From: Saliphagus infecundisoli
Lineage (GTDB): Archaea > Halobacteriota > Halobacteria > Halobacteriales > Natrialbaceae
Direction of reading: 5' to 3'
Length of the DNA: 64,000 nucleotides
Assembly: GCF_020177375.1 (NCBI RefSeq)
Contig: NZ_JAIWHV010000011.1
Coordinates: forward strand, 34,977 to 98,976
Shown here: positions 1 through 7,726 of the stretch, piece after piece
Layout: each line of letters starts with the position of its first letter
Numbering within the stretch: position 1 is the stretch's first letter
Made by a program: the position numbers and the translations under genes
The notes under the pieces: generated by a model
Told to the model about the DNA's origin: nothing
Databases searched by the model: none
The model's input: the letters and a program-made list of their open reading frames with translations, nothing else

Positions 1-27
1 GTCGTAGGCCTGCCGGTCGGGCTCCAT
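1..27 (-). CDS. psmA: Proteasome subunit alpha, N-terminus only (cut by window edge)
   Basis: An ATG at 27-25 opens a minus-strand frame that reads MEPDRQAYD before the window ends. The QAYD string is where archaeal 20S alpha subunits begin their conserved N-terminal gating segment (QAYDRG...). It begins two bases beyond the stop codon of the proteasome beta gene, so the two would be co-transcribed beta then alpha. Only nine residues are visible. The call rests on this short match plus the beta neighbour and cannot distinguish an alpha1 from an alpha2 paralogue. Confidence 0.6.
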
Positions 28-28
28 C

Positions 29-673
29 TCAGGCCACCTCCTCGATCGAGACGCCCGCCCCGGAGAGCCGGGCGACCGTCACCCCGTCACCGCTGACGGC
101 GTCGCGCTCGCTCGCCGCCCGGACCGCCCCGATGGCCGTCTCCTCGATCGCTTCCGGCGTCCCGCCGGTATCGACGCTTCCCTCGAGGGCGCCGTAGGCG
201 AGTTGGGTCCCGCTGCCGCTCGCGGCGTACTCCGTGGCGAGGACGCCGCCCGCGGGGTCGATCTCGTAGACTGCCGGCGTGGGGCCGCTTTCGCCCCGAT
301 CGACGCCCGCCAGCAGGAGCCCGACGCCGAATCCCCCCTCGGCGATCAGCCGGCCGGCCACCGTCGCGATCGTTTCCACGCTCGCCTCGCCGTGGCGCTG
401 CTCGTAGCGCCGGCGGTGGGCCCGCAGGCCCCGAAGGAAGGCCTGGGCGCCACCGACGGTGCCGGAGAAGGCGACCGCCGCGCGCTCGGCGACGGGTTCG
501 ATCTTCCGGACCGACCGGTTGGTCACGAGCCGACCGCCGAGGCTCGCCCGCCGGTCGGCCGCGAGCACCGCTCCCTCGCTCCCGGCGACGGCGACGATGG
601 TGGTCCCGGTCTCGATTCCCGTCGGTTCCGTTCCGTCGTCGATTCCACCGAACTCCTCGAGTTCCGATCGCAT
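29..673 (-). CDS. psmB: 20S proteasome beta subunit (N-terminal nucleophile threonine protease)
   Basis: Catalytic subunit of the archaeal 20S proteasome, the cytoplasmic ATP-dependent protein-degradation core. The chain has a short propeptide (about 23 residues) ending in TG, then the nucleophile Thr (TTIVAV). Asp of ADRRAS lies 16 residues on, and the Lys of VRKI follows, giving the Thr1/Asp17/Lys33 catalytic set with one extra residue in between. The later GSGTQLAYG and SGDGVTVARL segments fit the Ntn-hydrolase fold. The ATG at 673 was preferred to an in-frame ATG at 703 because a TATA-like element at 711-718 would place the transcript start between them. The propeptide is shorter than in the best studied haloarchaeal PsmB, and core positions differ from the usual TTTVG start, so this may be a second beta paralogue. 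It is followed by an alpha gene two bases away. Confidence 0.9.
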   Translation of the reverse strand: MRSELEEFGGIDDGTEPTGIETGTTIVAVAGSEGAVLAADRRASLGGRLVTNRSVRKIEPVAERAAVAFSGTVGGAQAFLRGLRAHRRRYEQRHGEASVETIATVAGRLIAEGGFGVGLLLAGVDRGESGPTPAVYEIDPAGGVLATEYAASGSGTQLAYGALEGSVDTGGTPEAIEETAIGAVRAASERDAVSGDGVTVARLSGAGVSIEEVA

Positions 674-710
674 GGGAGAAGGGAGCGGCCGGAACGGGAT
701 CAACGATCGC

Positions 711-718
711 TAAAATAT
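711..718 (-). promoter_or_regulatory. TATA-like element upstream of psmB
   Basis: Read on the minus strand this is ATATTTTA, an AT-only stretch in GC-rich DNA, 38-45 nt upstream of the chosen psmB start. Haloarchaeal TATA boxes sit about 25-30 nt before the transcript start. This supports a short leader and the internal ATG at 673. Confidence 0.4.
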
Positions 719-764
719 CCTTGAGTCGTCGGGGTGTACGAATCGTCGGCCGCACGAACCTCCC

Positions 765-1883
765 CTACCAGCCCCGGGGCGAGTCGTTCAGCCGCTCACA
801 GCCCTCATCCGTGACGACCACGAGGTCCTCGATCCGGACGCCGAACTCGCCCTCGAGGTAGATCCCCGGCTCGACCGAAAAAACCATCCCCTCCTCGAGC
901 CGGCGATCGTTGCCCGCCGCGATGTAGGGCGGTTCGTGAACTTCGAGGCCGACGCCGTGGCCCGTCCGGTGGACGAAGGCGTCGCCGTAGCCCGCCTCCT
1001 CGATCACGTCGCGGGCGGCGCGATCGACGTCGCTCGCGGCGACCCCCGGCTCGACGCGCTCGACGGCGGCCTCCTGGGCTCGGGCGACGACCTCGTGGAC
1101 CTTCCGGTAGTCGGGAGTCGGCTCCCCGCCGAAGGCGACCGTCCGGGTCTGATCGCCCGGGTACTGGGGGCCGCCGGGACCGTCCCAGCCGACGAACGCG
1201 CCGAAGTCCATGACGACGGGCTCGCCCGCCCGGATCTCGCGGTCGCCGGGGCCGTGGTGAGGGCGGGAACCGTTCTCGCCGGCGGCGACGACCGTCCCGA
1301 AGGCGGGTTCGAGGCCGCCCTCCTCGACGAGCAGGCGGTCGACCTCGCGAGCGAGGTCGCGTTCGGTGGTTCCCACCACCCCCTCCCCGCGCTCGCGGAT
1401 CTCGCTGGCGACCCGGTCTGCGACCCTCCCGGCCCGCCGCAGGGCCGCGAGTTCGGCCTCGTCCTTGCGGATCCGGAGCGGTTCGACGATCGCGCTCGCC
1501 AGTCCATCGATTCGGATGCCCGGGAGCGAGCGGAGATCCTCCGTAAAGCGCGCCCACATCCGGTCCTCCACGAGCAGGCGAGTGGGGTCCCCGGCGAGCC
1601 CGCTGTCGGCGAGGACGCTCTCGACCAGCGCGGTCGGTTCCTCGCCGTCGCCGTAGAGCCGTCGGTCGGCGACCGGAGTCTCGGCGAGCTCGGCGGCGTA
1701 CATCCGGGGGGCGACGAAGGCGGGCTCTCCCTCGCGAGGGACGATCAGGAACAGGTGGCGTTCGGATGGCGATTCGGCGAACCCCGTGAGGTAGGTCAGG
1801 TTCGGTCCCGGCGAGAGTACGAGGGCGTCGGCCACGAGGCGCTCCCGGCAGGCGGCGAGGCGGCGCTCGAACGGATCGGACAT
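765..1883 (-). CDS. M24 metallopeptidase, Xaa-Pro aminopeptidase type
   Basis: Cytoplasmic aminopeptidase of the pita-bread (M24/creatinase) family, expected to remove N-terminal residues preceding proline with two metal ions. A creatinase-N domain (about residues 1-135) precedes the catalytic domain. All five metal ligands are visible: Asp in VVMDFGA (near 225), Asp in GDQTRTV (near 243), His in HRTGHGVGLEVHE (near 308), Glu in SVEPGIY (near 337) and Glu in RIEDLVV (near 351). The length of 372 residues is normal for the family. A start three codons upstream (1892) is possible; 1883 gives MSDPFERR, more usual for the family. The window has a second M24 gene at 30620-31720 that lacks these ligands. 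Confidence 0.92.
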   Translation of the reverse strand: MSDPFERRLAACRERLVADALVLSPGPNLTYLTGFAESPSERHLFLIVPREGEPAFVAPRMYAAELAETPVADRRLYGDGEEPTALVESVLADSGLAGDPTRLLVEDRMWARFTEDLRSLPGIRIDGLASAIVEPLRIRKDEAELAALRRAGRVADRVASEIRERGEGVVGTTERDLAREVDRLLVEEGGLEPAFGTVVAAGENGSRPHHGPGDREIRAGEPVVMDFGAFVGWDGPGGPQYPGDQTRTVAFGGEPTPDYRKVHEVVARAQEAAVERVEPGVAASDVDRAARDVIEEAGYGDAFVHRTGHGVGLEVHEPPYIAAGNDRRLEEGMVFSVEPGIYLEGEFGVRIEDLVVVTDEGCERLNDSPRGW

Positions 1884-2028
1884 GCGCTTCACGTTGGCGC
1901 GCGTGGAAGGTCAATCCCCCGGCCGCGGCGTCGTCGGAGGGGGTAGATTCAATGGCCTGGGACCGGTATGAGAGCCATGACGATGCAGGGGGACAACGCA
2001 CCCGTCGGGGACCTGTTGGGTGGATCGA

Positions 2029-3627
2029 ATGGCTCCTGACGAGGCGACGGCCCGGTCGGAAAGCGAGGATCGGGAGGACGGCGAGACCCCGCGAGCACCC
2101 GGACGGCTCGTCGTGGCGTCGAACCGCCAGCCCTATCGCCACGAGTACGGCGAGGACGGTGGAATCGAGGTCGACGCCCCCACCGGCGGACTGACCGCGG
2201 GGCTCGATCCCGTCGTCTCGAGTTCGGGCGGGACGTGGATCGCGTGGGGCGACGGCGAGGCAGACCGAGAGGTCGCCGACGACGAGGGACGGGTCGCGGT
2301 CCCGCCCGGCGAGGAGTCCTACACCCTCCAGCGGGTCTGGCTCCCCGAGGCGGCCGTCGAGGGCTACTACTACGGCTTCAGCAACCGGGTGCTCTGGCCG
2401 ATCTGTCACGAGTTCGTCGACCTGATCGACCACCGCCCCGAGGACCGCGACTGGTATCGCCACGTCAACCGGGAGTTCGCCGACGCGATCGTAGACCACG
2501 CAGACGAGGAGTCCGTCGTCTGGCTTCAGGACTACCACCTCGGGCTCGCGCCCGCGATGGTGAGCGAGGCCGTCCCCCCCGAGACGACCGTCGCCCAGTT
2601 CTGGCACATCCCCTGGCCTCGAGCCGGCGCCTTCCGGGCGGTGCCCGACGGTCGCGAACTGCTGGAGGGACTGCTGGGCAACGACCTGCTGGGCTTTCAC
2701 GTCGAGTCCTACGTCGCGACGTTCCTCGACTGCGTCGAGGAGTTCGTCCCGGGCGCCGCCGTCGACCGCGAGACCGCCATCGTCGGCCACGGGGACGGCG
2801 AGACCCGCGTCGTCGCCACTCCGATGGGCGTCGACGCCGAGAGCTACGACGAGCGCTCCCGGGCGGTCGATCGCTCGCAGTGGGAGCGTCTGAAAGAACG
2901 CTACGACCTCCCGACGGAGGCGACGGTCGCCGTCGGCGTCGATCGCCTCGACTACACGAAAGGGATCCCCGAACGGCTAGCGGCCATCGAGGAACTGCTC
3001 GCGGAGTACCCCCGCTGGCGCGGGGAGTTCACGTTCGTCCAGAAGGGGACACCGAGCCGGACCGACATCCCCGCCTACCGCGACCTCGGGGAACAGGTCC
3101 GGAGCGAGGTCGCCCGGATCAACGACCGCTTTGGCACCGACGACTGGCGCCCGATCGTCTACACCGAGGAGTTCTTCTCCCAGGAGGAGCTCTGTGCGCT
3201 CTATCGGTACGCCGACGCGATGATCGTCAGCCCCCTCCTCGACGGGATGAACCTCGTCTCCCAGGAGTACGTCGCCGCGAGCGTCGACGGCGGCGCGCTC
3301 GTCCTGAGCGAACGCGCGGGCGCGACCGAGGTGTTGGGCGAGGACGTCTACACGATCGACCCGGCGGCCACCGACTCGTTCGCGGCGACGATCGACGAGG
3401 CCCTGAGCGCGCCCGAGGCCGAGCGAACCGCCCGGATGGACCGGCTGCGCGAGCACGTCTTCGATCACGATCTCGAGTGGTGGATGGACCGCCAGTTCGA
3501 CGAGATCGCCCGCTGTCGGAACGACGGTGCCGACCGCGACGGTGGTCGCCCGGGACCGGGCTCGGAAACCGACTCCGCGGCGGAACCGGGACCGTTTTCC
3601 GACTCCCCGCTCTCGGACCCGGAGTGA
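2029..3627 (+). CDS. otsA: Alpha,alpha-trehalose-phosphate synthase (UDP-forming), GT20
   Basis: Makes trehalose 6-phosphate from UDP-glucose and glucose 6-phosphate, the first step of synthesis of the compatible solute trehalose. GT20 landmarks occur in order: LVVASNRQPY at the N-terminus, the PTGGL loop, WIAWGDG, VLWPICHEF, VWLQDYHLGL, FWHIPWP, LLGNDLLGFHVESY, GVDRLDYTKGIPERL (phosphate and sugar-nucleotide contacts) and SPLLDGMNLVSQEYV near the C-terminus. The protein is about 532 residues, slightly longer than bacterial OtsA because of acidic low-complexity tails at both ends. An in-frame GTG at 2020 is the alternative start; the ATG at 2029 was preferred. The stop overlaps the otsB start by one base (TGATG), so the two are translationally coupled. 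Confidence 0.93.
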   Translation: MAPDEATARSESEDREDGETPRAPGRLVVASNRQPYRHEYGEDGGIEVDAPTGGLTAGLDPVVSSSGGTWIAWGDGEADREVADDEGRVAVPPGEESYTLQRVWLPEAAVEGYYYGFSNRVLWPICHEFVDLIDHRPEDRDWYRHVNREFADAIVDHADEESVVWLQDYHLGLAPAMVSEAVPPETTVAQFWHIPWPRAGAFRAVPDGRELLEGLLGNDLLGFHVESYVATFLDCVEEFVPGAAVDRETAIVGHGDGETRVVATPMGVDAESYDERSRAVDRSQWERLKERYDLPTEATVAVGVDRLDYTKGIPERLAAIEELLAEYPRWRGEFTFVQKGTPSRTDIPAYRDLGEQVRSEVARINDRFGTDDWRPIVYTEEFFSQEELCALYRYADAMIVSPLLDGMNLVSQEYVAASVDGGALVLSERAGATEVLGEDVYTIDPAATDSFAATIDEALSAPEAERTARMDRLREHVFDHDLEWWMDRQFDEIARCRNDGADRDGGRPGPGSETDSAAEPGPFSDSPLSDPE

Positions 3628-4448
3628 TGGCGACGCCGGAGCCGACCGCACGCGTAGAGGAGTCGATCGCCGGCCTCCGGGAGGGGATCCGCGGCGCTTC
3701 CCACCTCCTCGTCTGTCTGGATTTCGACGGGACCCTCGCACCGATCGTCGAGGAGCCCGGCGCCGCGGCGATGGCGGACGGGAATCGTGCGGCCGTCGAG
3801 GCCCTCGCCGCCGACCCCGCGGTGACGACTGCAGTCGTCACCGGCCGGGCACTGACCGACATCCGACAGCGCCTCTCGCTGCCGATCACCTACGCCGGCA
3901 ACCACGGACTGGAACTCTACCGCGAGGGCGAACTCGCCGTCCACCCGATCGCCCGCAAGCGCGCGTCGCTGGTCGGTCGGGTGTCGGAAACCCTCGAGGC
4001 CGCTCTCGGGCCGATCCCGAACTACCGGATCGAGAACAAACGCCTGACGGGCACCGTCCACGTTCGCTCGGTCCCCGAGCCGGCCCGCGAACGGGTGTAC
4101 GCGACCGTCGAGGACGTCGTCGACCGGCTCGCGGGCGGCCGTCTCGAGACCTCGCGGGGCAAGCGGATCGTCGAGTTCTCGCCGTCGGTCTCCTGGGGGA
4201 AAGGCGAGGCCGTGCGGCTCTTAGAGCGGTCGGCGCCGGAGGGAACCGCCGTCGTCTACCTCGGCGACGACGTCACCGACGAGTCGGCGTTCCGGGAGCT
4301 AGAACCCGAGGACGTCGGCGTCTACGTCGGCAGCGGAGACTCGGCGGCCTCCTGTCGGGTGGAGTCGCCCGCGGCGGTCACCGAACTGCTCGCGTGGCTC
4401 GCGGGGACGGGGACCAGCCTCCTCGACGAGCCGACGTCCGTGCGGTGA
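3627..4448 (+). CDS. otsB: Trehalose-6-phosphate phosphatase (HAD superfamily)
   Basis: Dephosphorylates trehalose 6-phosphate to trehalose, completing the OtsA-OtsB pathway. The HAD nucleophile motif I is DFDGTLAPI (around residues 32-40). Motif II lies in VVTGRALTD, the glycan-recognition stretch NHGLELYREGE follows, and motif IV is YLGDDVTDESAF. At 273 residues it is the normal size for OtsB. Its ATG shares a base with the otsA stop, so both products come from one transcript and probably in matched amounts, which keeps the intermediate low. No further gene follows on this strand for about 240 bases, so the operon appears to end here. Confidence 0.93.
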   Translation: MATPEPTARVEESIAGLREGIRGASHLLVCLDFDGTLAPIVEEPGAAAMADGNRAAVEALAADPAVTTAVVTGRALTDIRQRLSLPITYAGNHGLELYREGELAVHPIARKRASLVGRVSETLEAALGPIPNYRIENKRLTGTVHVRSVPEPARERVYATVEDVVDRLAGGRLETSRGKRIVEFSPSVSWGKGEAVRLLERSAPEGTAVVYLGDDVTDESAFRELEPEDVGVYVGSGDSAASCRVESPAAVTELLAWLAGTGTSLLDEPTSVR

Positions 4449-4565
4449 ACGGACGTGGTGAAACGGTGGGGGGTGTGGGTTGGACGGAGCGGTGAGATGC
4501 CGTCGTGGCAACGACGTGGTGGGGGATCGGTTGCACGGGTCGGTCTCCGTACGGGCTCGCGTCCA

Positions 4566-4583
4566 CCCGTCCGAACGGACGGG
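4566..4583. repeat. 18-bp perfect palindrome between otsB and the winged-helix gene
   Basis: CCCGTCCG-AA-CGGACGGG is self-complementary over 18 bases. It lies about 120 bp after the otsB stop and ends 10 bp before the TATA-like element of the winged-helix regulator gene. A half-site-like GAACGGACG also occurs at the otsB stop. It could be an operator for the regulator or a transcript-end hairpin; the AA loop is very tight for an RNA hairpin, which favours a protein site. Confidence 0.5.
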
Positions 4584-4592
4584 CACGGCCGC

Positions 4593-4600
4593 CTTATAAT
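4593..4600 (+). promoter_or_regulatory. TATA-like element for the winged-helix gene
   Basis: CTTATAAT sits in a GC-rich context. It is about 90 bp upstream of the GTG start, implying a leader of about 60 nt, longer than is usual in haloarchaea. Confidence 0.35.
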
Positions 4601-4686
4601 TTCCGATAGAAATAGCCCCCAGATAGAGCGGCCGAAAGGCTTAGTTCCCGTCGGAAATGTAAACCGAATAGCGAGTGTGAACGCGC

Positions 4687-5034
4687 GTGAGACTCCGACA
4701 ACCCACCGACTTCCTCGTCCTCGAGGCGCTCGAGTCCCGGGGACGGAACGTCGCGACGAACCTGGCGGCCCACACCGGAAAGAGCCGGAAGAACATCAAC
4801 ACCCGGTTGCCGGTGCTCGAGGATTACGGGCTGGTCTCGAAGGTCGGCCCGGCCGAACGCTCGGGACTGTACGAAATCACCCACAAGGGGAAAGCCGCCC
4901 TCGTCTACCGAGAGAAGTACGGCGAGGTCGAGGACTTCGAGGAGCTGATCGAGGGTCCCGACGCCCGCGCGACCGTCGAGGCCCGGGAGGCCGAGGCGGG
5001 GTTCGTTCGGGGCGACGAGGACGACGAGGAGTGA
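4687..5034 (+). CDS. Winged-helix DNA-binding protein (PhiH1-repressor-like)
   Basis: A 115-residue protein dominated by a winged helix-turn-helix (residues about 5-75). One helix pair spans FLVLEALESRGRNVATNLAAHTG, the recognition helix lies in SRKNINTRLPVLEDYGLV and the wing is in RSGLYEITHKGKAAL. The C-terminal 35 residues are acidic and probably disordered. The layout matches the short phage-PhiH1-type repressors common in haloarchaea. The start is a GTG: an in-frame stop lies only three codons upstream and there is no later Met. It sits alone between otsB and a convergent glycosyltransferase gene, with a perfect palindrome upstream of its promoter, so autoregulation is possible. The target is unknown. 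Confidence 0.8.
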   Translation: MRLRQPTDFLVLEALESRGRNVATNLAAHTGKSRKNINTRLPVLEDYGLVSKVGPAERSGLYEITHKGKAALVYREKYGEVEDFEELIEGPDARATVEAREAEAGFVRGDEDDEE

Positions 5035-5074
5035 GCGGCGAGTAACTCGGCGTGGTCCTCGATGAGCGAAACGT

Positions 5075-6208
5075 CTACCCATCGGTGTCCCGGAGGATCC
5101 GCCGGTAGGCGGCGAGCAGCCGTTCTTTTTCGGCCTCCCAGCTGTACTCCGCAATGACCTTTCGGCGACCGGACTCGCCCATCTCCGCCCGTCGGTCGGG
5201 GTCGGCCAGCAGGTCGGCGATGGCGTCGGCCGGCTCTTCGTCCTCGGGAACGACCGTCGCGTACTCGTCGCTCCGGTACGGTCGGAGCGAGGGGACGTCG
5301 GTCATAGCGACCGGGAGCCGACAGTAGAGGTACTCGAAGAACTTCGTCGGCACGTTCCGGGCGAACCGGTCCTCGTCGGCCAGCAGGAGGCCGACGTCGG
5401 CTGCGGCGAGGTAGGAGAAGATCCGGTCGTAATCGACGTAGCCGAAGAGCCGGACGTGGGTCTCGATCCCGCGGTCGGCCATCAGCGTTCGGGCACGGGC
5501 CTCGATCGCGTCGTCCTGGAACGGGCCGAGCAACCAGAGTTCGGCGTCGATCCCCCGCTCCCGGAGGTCCGCGAGGGTTCGAAGCATCGCGAGCAGGCCA
5601 CGCTCGCGGTCGAGACCGCCGACGTAGGTCAGGACGTACTCGGCCTCCCTGGAGGCCGGCGGGGCGCCGATCTCGCTGTCCCCGACACGCGGGAAGTTCC
5701 TGACCGAAACCACGGGCGAGGAACTCCGGGCAGCGATCCGATCGCGGGTGGCGTCGTCGGCGGTGACGACGAGGTCGAGGCGGTCGGTCAGCAGCGACTG
5801 GACCACCGGGAACGTCTCGGCGAGGGGCGACTTCAGGGATGGTGGGATCCACTCGCGGACGCGGATCGCGTCGGCGTAGTCCTCGTGGACGTCGTAGACG
5901 ACCGCGGCGTCCGTCGTCATCGAAAGGGCGACGGCGATCGGGAGCAGTTCGGGGTCATGGCAGTGATAGAGAGCGGCCTCGCGGTCCCTGGCGGCCCGGT
6001 AGAGTCGGCCTAGGTTCCGCCAGCGCTCCTCGCGGGTGTCGGGGTCGCCGACCGAGAGCACGGTGATCCCGTCGCGGACGAGCGACCGTTCGTGGTGGGC
6101 GATCAGCGTCGCCTCGTAGCCTGCTCCCGCGATGCTCCGGAGTTGCTTGTGGAAGATCCGTGGATCGAACGGCTGGTGGACCGACGTGAGGTGGACGATC
6201 TCAGTCAT
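5075..6208 (-). CDS. Glycosyltransferase, GT4/GT-B fold
   Basis: A 377-residue retaining-type glycosyltransferase, probably adding a sugar to a cell-surface glycan. The N-terminal Rossmann half has LTSVHQPFDPRIFHKQ, typical of GT4 enzymes, and HCHDPELLP, while the C-terminal half has the donor-binding region around TYVGGLDRERGLL, RLFGYVDYDRIFSYLAAADVGLLL and the family motif KFFEYLYCRLPVAMTDVPSL. It overlaps the upstream glycosyltransferase gene by eight bases, so the two form an operon. No signal peptide or membrane segment is seen; it should act on the cytoplasmic face. Donor and acceptor sugars cannot be told from sequence. Confidence 0.88.
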   Translation of the reverse strand: MTEIVHLTSVHQPFDPRIFHKQLRSIAGAGYEATLIAHHERSLVRDGITVLSVGDPDTREERWRNLGRLYRAARDREAALYHCHDPELLPIAVALSMTTDAAVVYDVHEDYADAIRVREWIPPSLKSPLAETFPVVQSLLTDRLDLVVTADDATRDRIAARSSSPVVSVRNFPRVGDSEIGAPPASREAEYVLTYVGGLDRERGLLAMLRTLADLRERGIDAELWLLGPFQDDAIEARARTLMADRGIETHVRLFGYVDYDRIFSYLAAADVGLLLADEDRFARNVPTKFFEYLYCRLPVAMTDVPSLRPYRSDEYATVVPEDEEPADAIADLLADPDRRAEMGESGRRKVIAEYSWEAEKERLLAAYRRILRDTDG

Positions 6209-7361
6209 CGCGGCTCACCGTCTCCCAGGTCACGATGTTTCGCCCGTGCAGGAAGTTCGCGAGACCCCTTGCCATCCCGTAATTGGCGACCAGGAAGTAG
6301 TAGGGGACGTGGACGACCGTCGGGGTCTCCCGTCCCGCCCGGTCGAGGGCGGCGCCGGCCGCCGCGAGCCCGTAGCAGACGAGTTGGGCGCCGAGGACGG
6401 CGACGGAAAGCGGGGACGGCGAGACGGCGACGAGCCCGAGCGTCGAGACGAGGATGGCACCGAGAAAGACCGGCGTGAGCCACCGCAGCACCTTGTGCGA
6501 CCAGAGCTGGAACGCGAACGTCGGGTACGAGAGGGGGTTCAAGAGGTGGGCGTAGCTCGCGACGGTGTGCCAGGACCGGGTGACGATCCGGCTTCGTCGG
6601 CCGAGTTCCTCCCCGACCGAGGTTCCGGTGTCCTCCCAGGCGACCGCGTCGGGTTCGTACGCGATCCGCCCGCCTTCGCCCACGATCGCCAAGGGTTCGG
6701 CGAAGTCGCTGATCGCCTCGGCGGGGAGGGGGACGTACGCCGACCGGCGGACGGCGTAGATCGAGCCGTTGCCCGTCACCGTCGAATGAAACGCCGACTC
6801 CAGGCCCTTGATCCACGACTCGTAGCGCCAGTACATCGACTCCCCTTCGACCTCGCTTTCGTCCCGGTACTGGAGTTCGCCGGCGACACAGCCGACGCCC
6901 TCGCCGAAGCCGGCGACGAGGTGCCGGATCGCGTCGGGTTCGTACATGCTGTTGGCGTCCGAGAAGACGATCACCTCGCCGTCGGTCGCGGTGACCGCGC
7001 GGTTCTGGCACTCGGTTTTTCCGACCCGTCCCTCGATCCGCAGGAGGGAGACCCCGCTGTCCTCATAGGAGCGAACGATCTCGTCGGTTCGGTCGGTCGA
7101 GGCGTCCGAGAAGACGACGATCTCGAGTCGGTCCTCGGGGTAGTCGAGCTCCAGGCTGTTCTCTATTTTCTCGGCGATCACCTCCTCCTCGTTGTAGGCC
7201 GCGACGACGAGCGAAACGGTGGGGAGGTCGCCGGTTCGGTCCGGGTTCGATCCCCGGCCGGCGGCGACGAATCCGTAGAGAGCGAGCGGGTAGAGGACGT
7301 AGGAGTGGGCGGCCAGCAGCGAGGAGGCCCCGAGGACCGCGATCAGGACGGTCTCGATCAT
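6201..7361 (-). CDS. Membrane glycosyltransferase family 2
   Basis: A 386-residue GT-A enzyme anchored in the membrane. A hydrophobic N-terminal segment (about residues 3-33) is followed by the catalytic domain, with TVSLVVAAYNEEEVI as its start, FSDASTDRT for nucleotide contact, VFSDANSMYEPDA as the metal-binding DxD-like motif, and GNGSIYAVRRSAY. The GRRSRIVTRSW region matches the QxxRW position, and two or three C-terminal transmembrane helices follow (about residues 275-345). The start was set at 7361 because upstream in-frame sequence is Arg-rich and unlike the family. It is first in a two-gene operon with the GT4 enzyme, suggesting assembly of a lipid-linked or exported polysaccharide. 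Confidence 0.87.
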   Translation of the reverse strand: MIETVLIAVLGASSLLAAHSYVLYPLALYGFVAAGRGSNPDRTGDLPTVSLVVAAYNEEEVIAEKIENSLELDYPEDRLEIVVFSDASTDRTDEIVRSYEDSGVSLLRIEGRVGKTECQNRAVTATDGEVIVFSDANSMYEPDAIRHLVAGFGEGVGCVAGELQYRDESEVEGESMYWRYESWIKGLESAFHSTVTGNGSIYAVRRSAYVPLPAEAISDFAEPLAIVGEGGRIAYEPDAVAWEDTGTSVGEELGRRSRIVTRSWHTVASYAHLLNPLSYPTFAFQLWSHKVLRWLTPVFLGAILVSTLGLVAVSPSPLSVAVLGAQLVCYGLAAAGAALDRAGRETPTVVHVPYYFLVANYGMARGLANFLHGRNIVTWETVSRDD

Positions 7362-7726
7362 CGGCGTTGAGCGCGACGACTCGGTTCCGTCCACGTCTCC
7401 TCTCCCGTTCTCGCGGCGATCCCGCGTGGCCGACGGCGGGCGCGACCGCCCTCCCCACGGTCGGCCCCCTCGGAGCCGACCGATCGCCACGGAACCTTCA
7501 TTACTCCCGACCAGCCCGCCCACTCTTAAGAGAACTGCGCTTTTGGCCACCCGCGACGTCGCCGTCCGCCGCGGCGCCGCTCGCTGGACGCCCGCGGTCG
7601 GCTCGCCCGCCGGCGACGACGACCGGCGCCACGGCCGCGCGACGAGCGGCCGGGAGCGGTCGCCGGTCGTCGATCCCCCTCGAGTCGGACGACGGTTTTT
7701 GTAGCAACGGGCCCAACCGCCCGGCA
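7362..7726. other. Divergent intergenic region between the GT2 and HD-domain genes
   Basis: These 365 bases separate divergent genes. They contain CTCTTAAGAG, a 10-bp palindrome near 7525, in the only AT-rich patch, which could serve as TATA region for the leftward operon. A weak GGTTTTTGTAG lies about 25 nt before the HD-gene start. No gene with haloarchaeal codon use was found here. Confidence 0.4.

Noticed and set aside
805..2790. A 661-codon minus-strand frame over the M24 and otsA genes
   Set aside because: It overlaps two confidently assigned genes in another frame or strand and becomes an Arg/Pro/Gly-rich nonsense protein.
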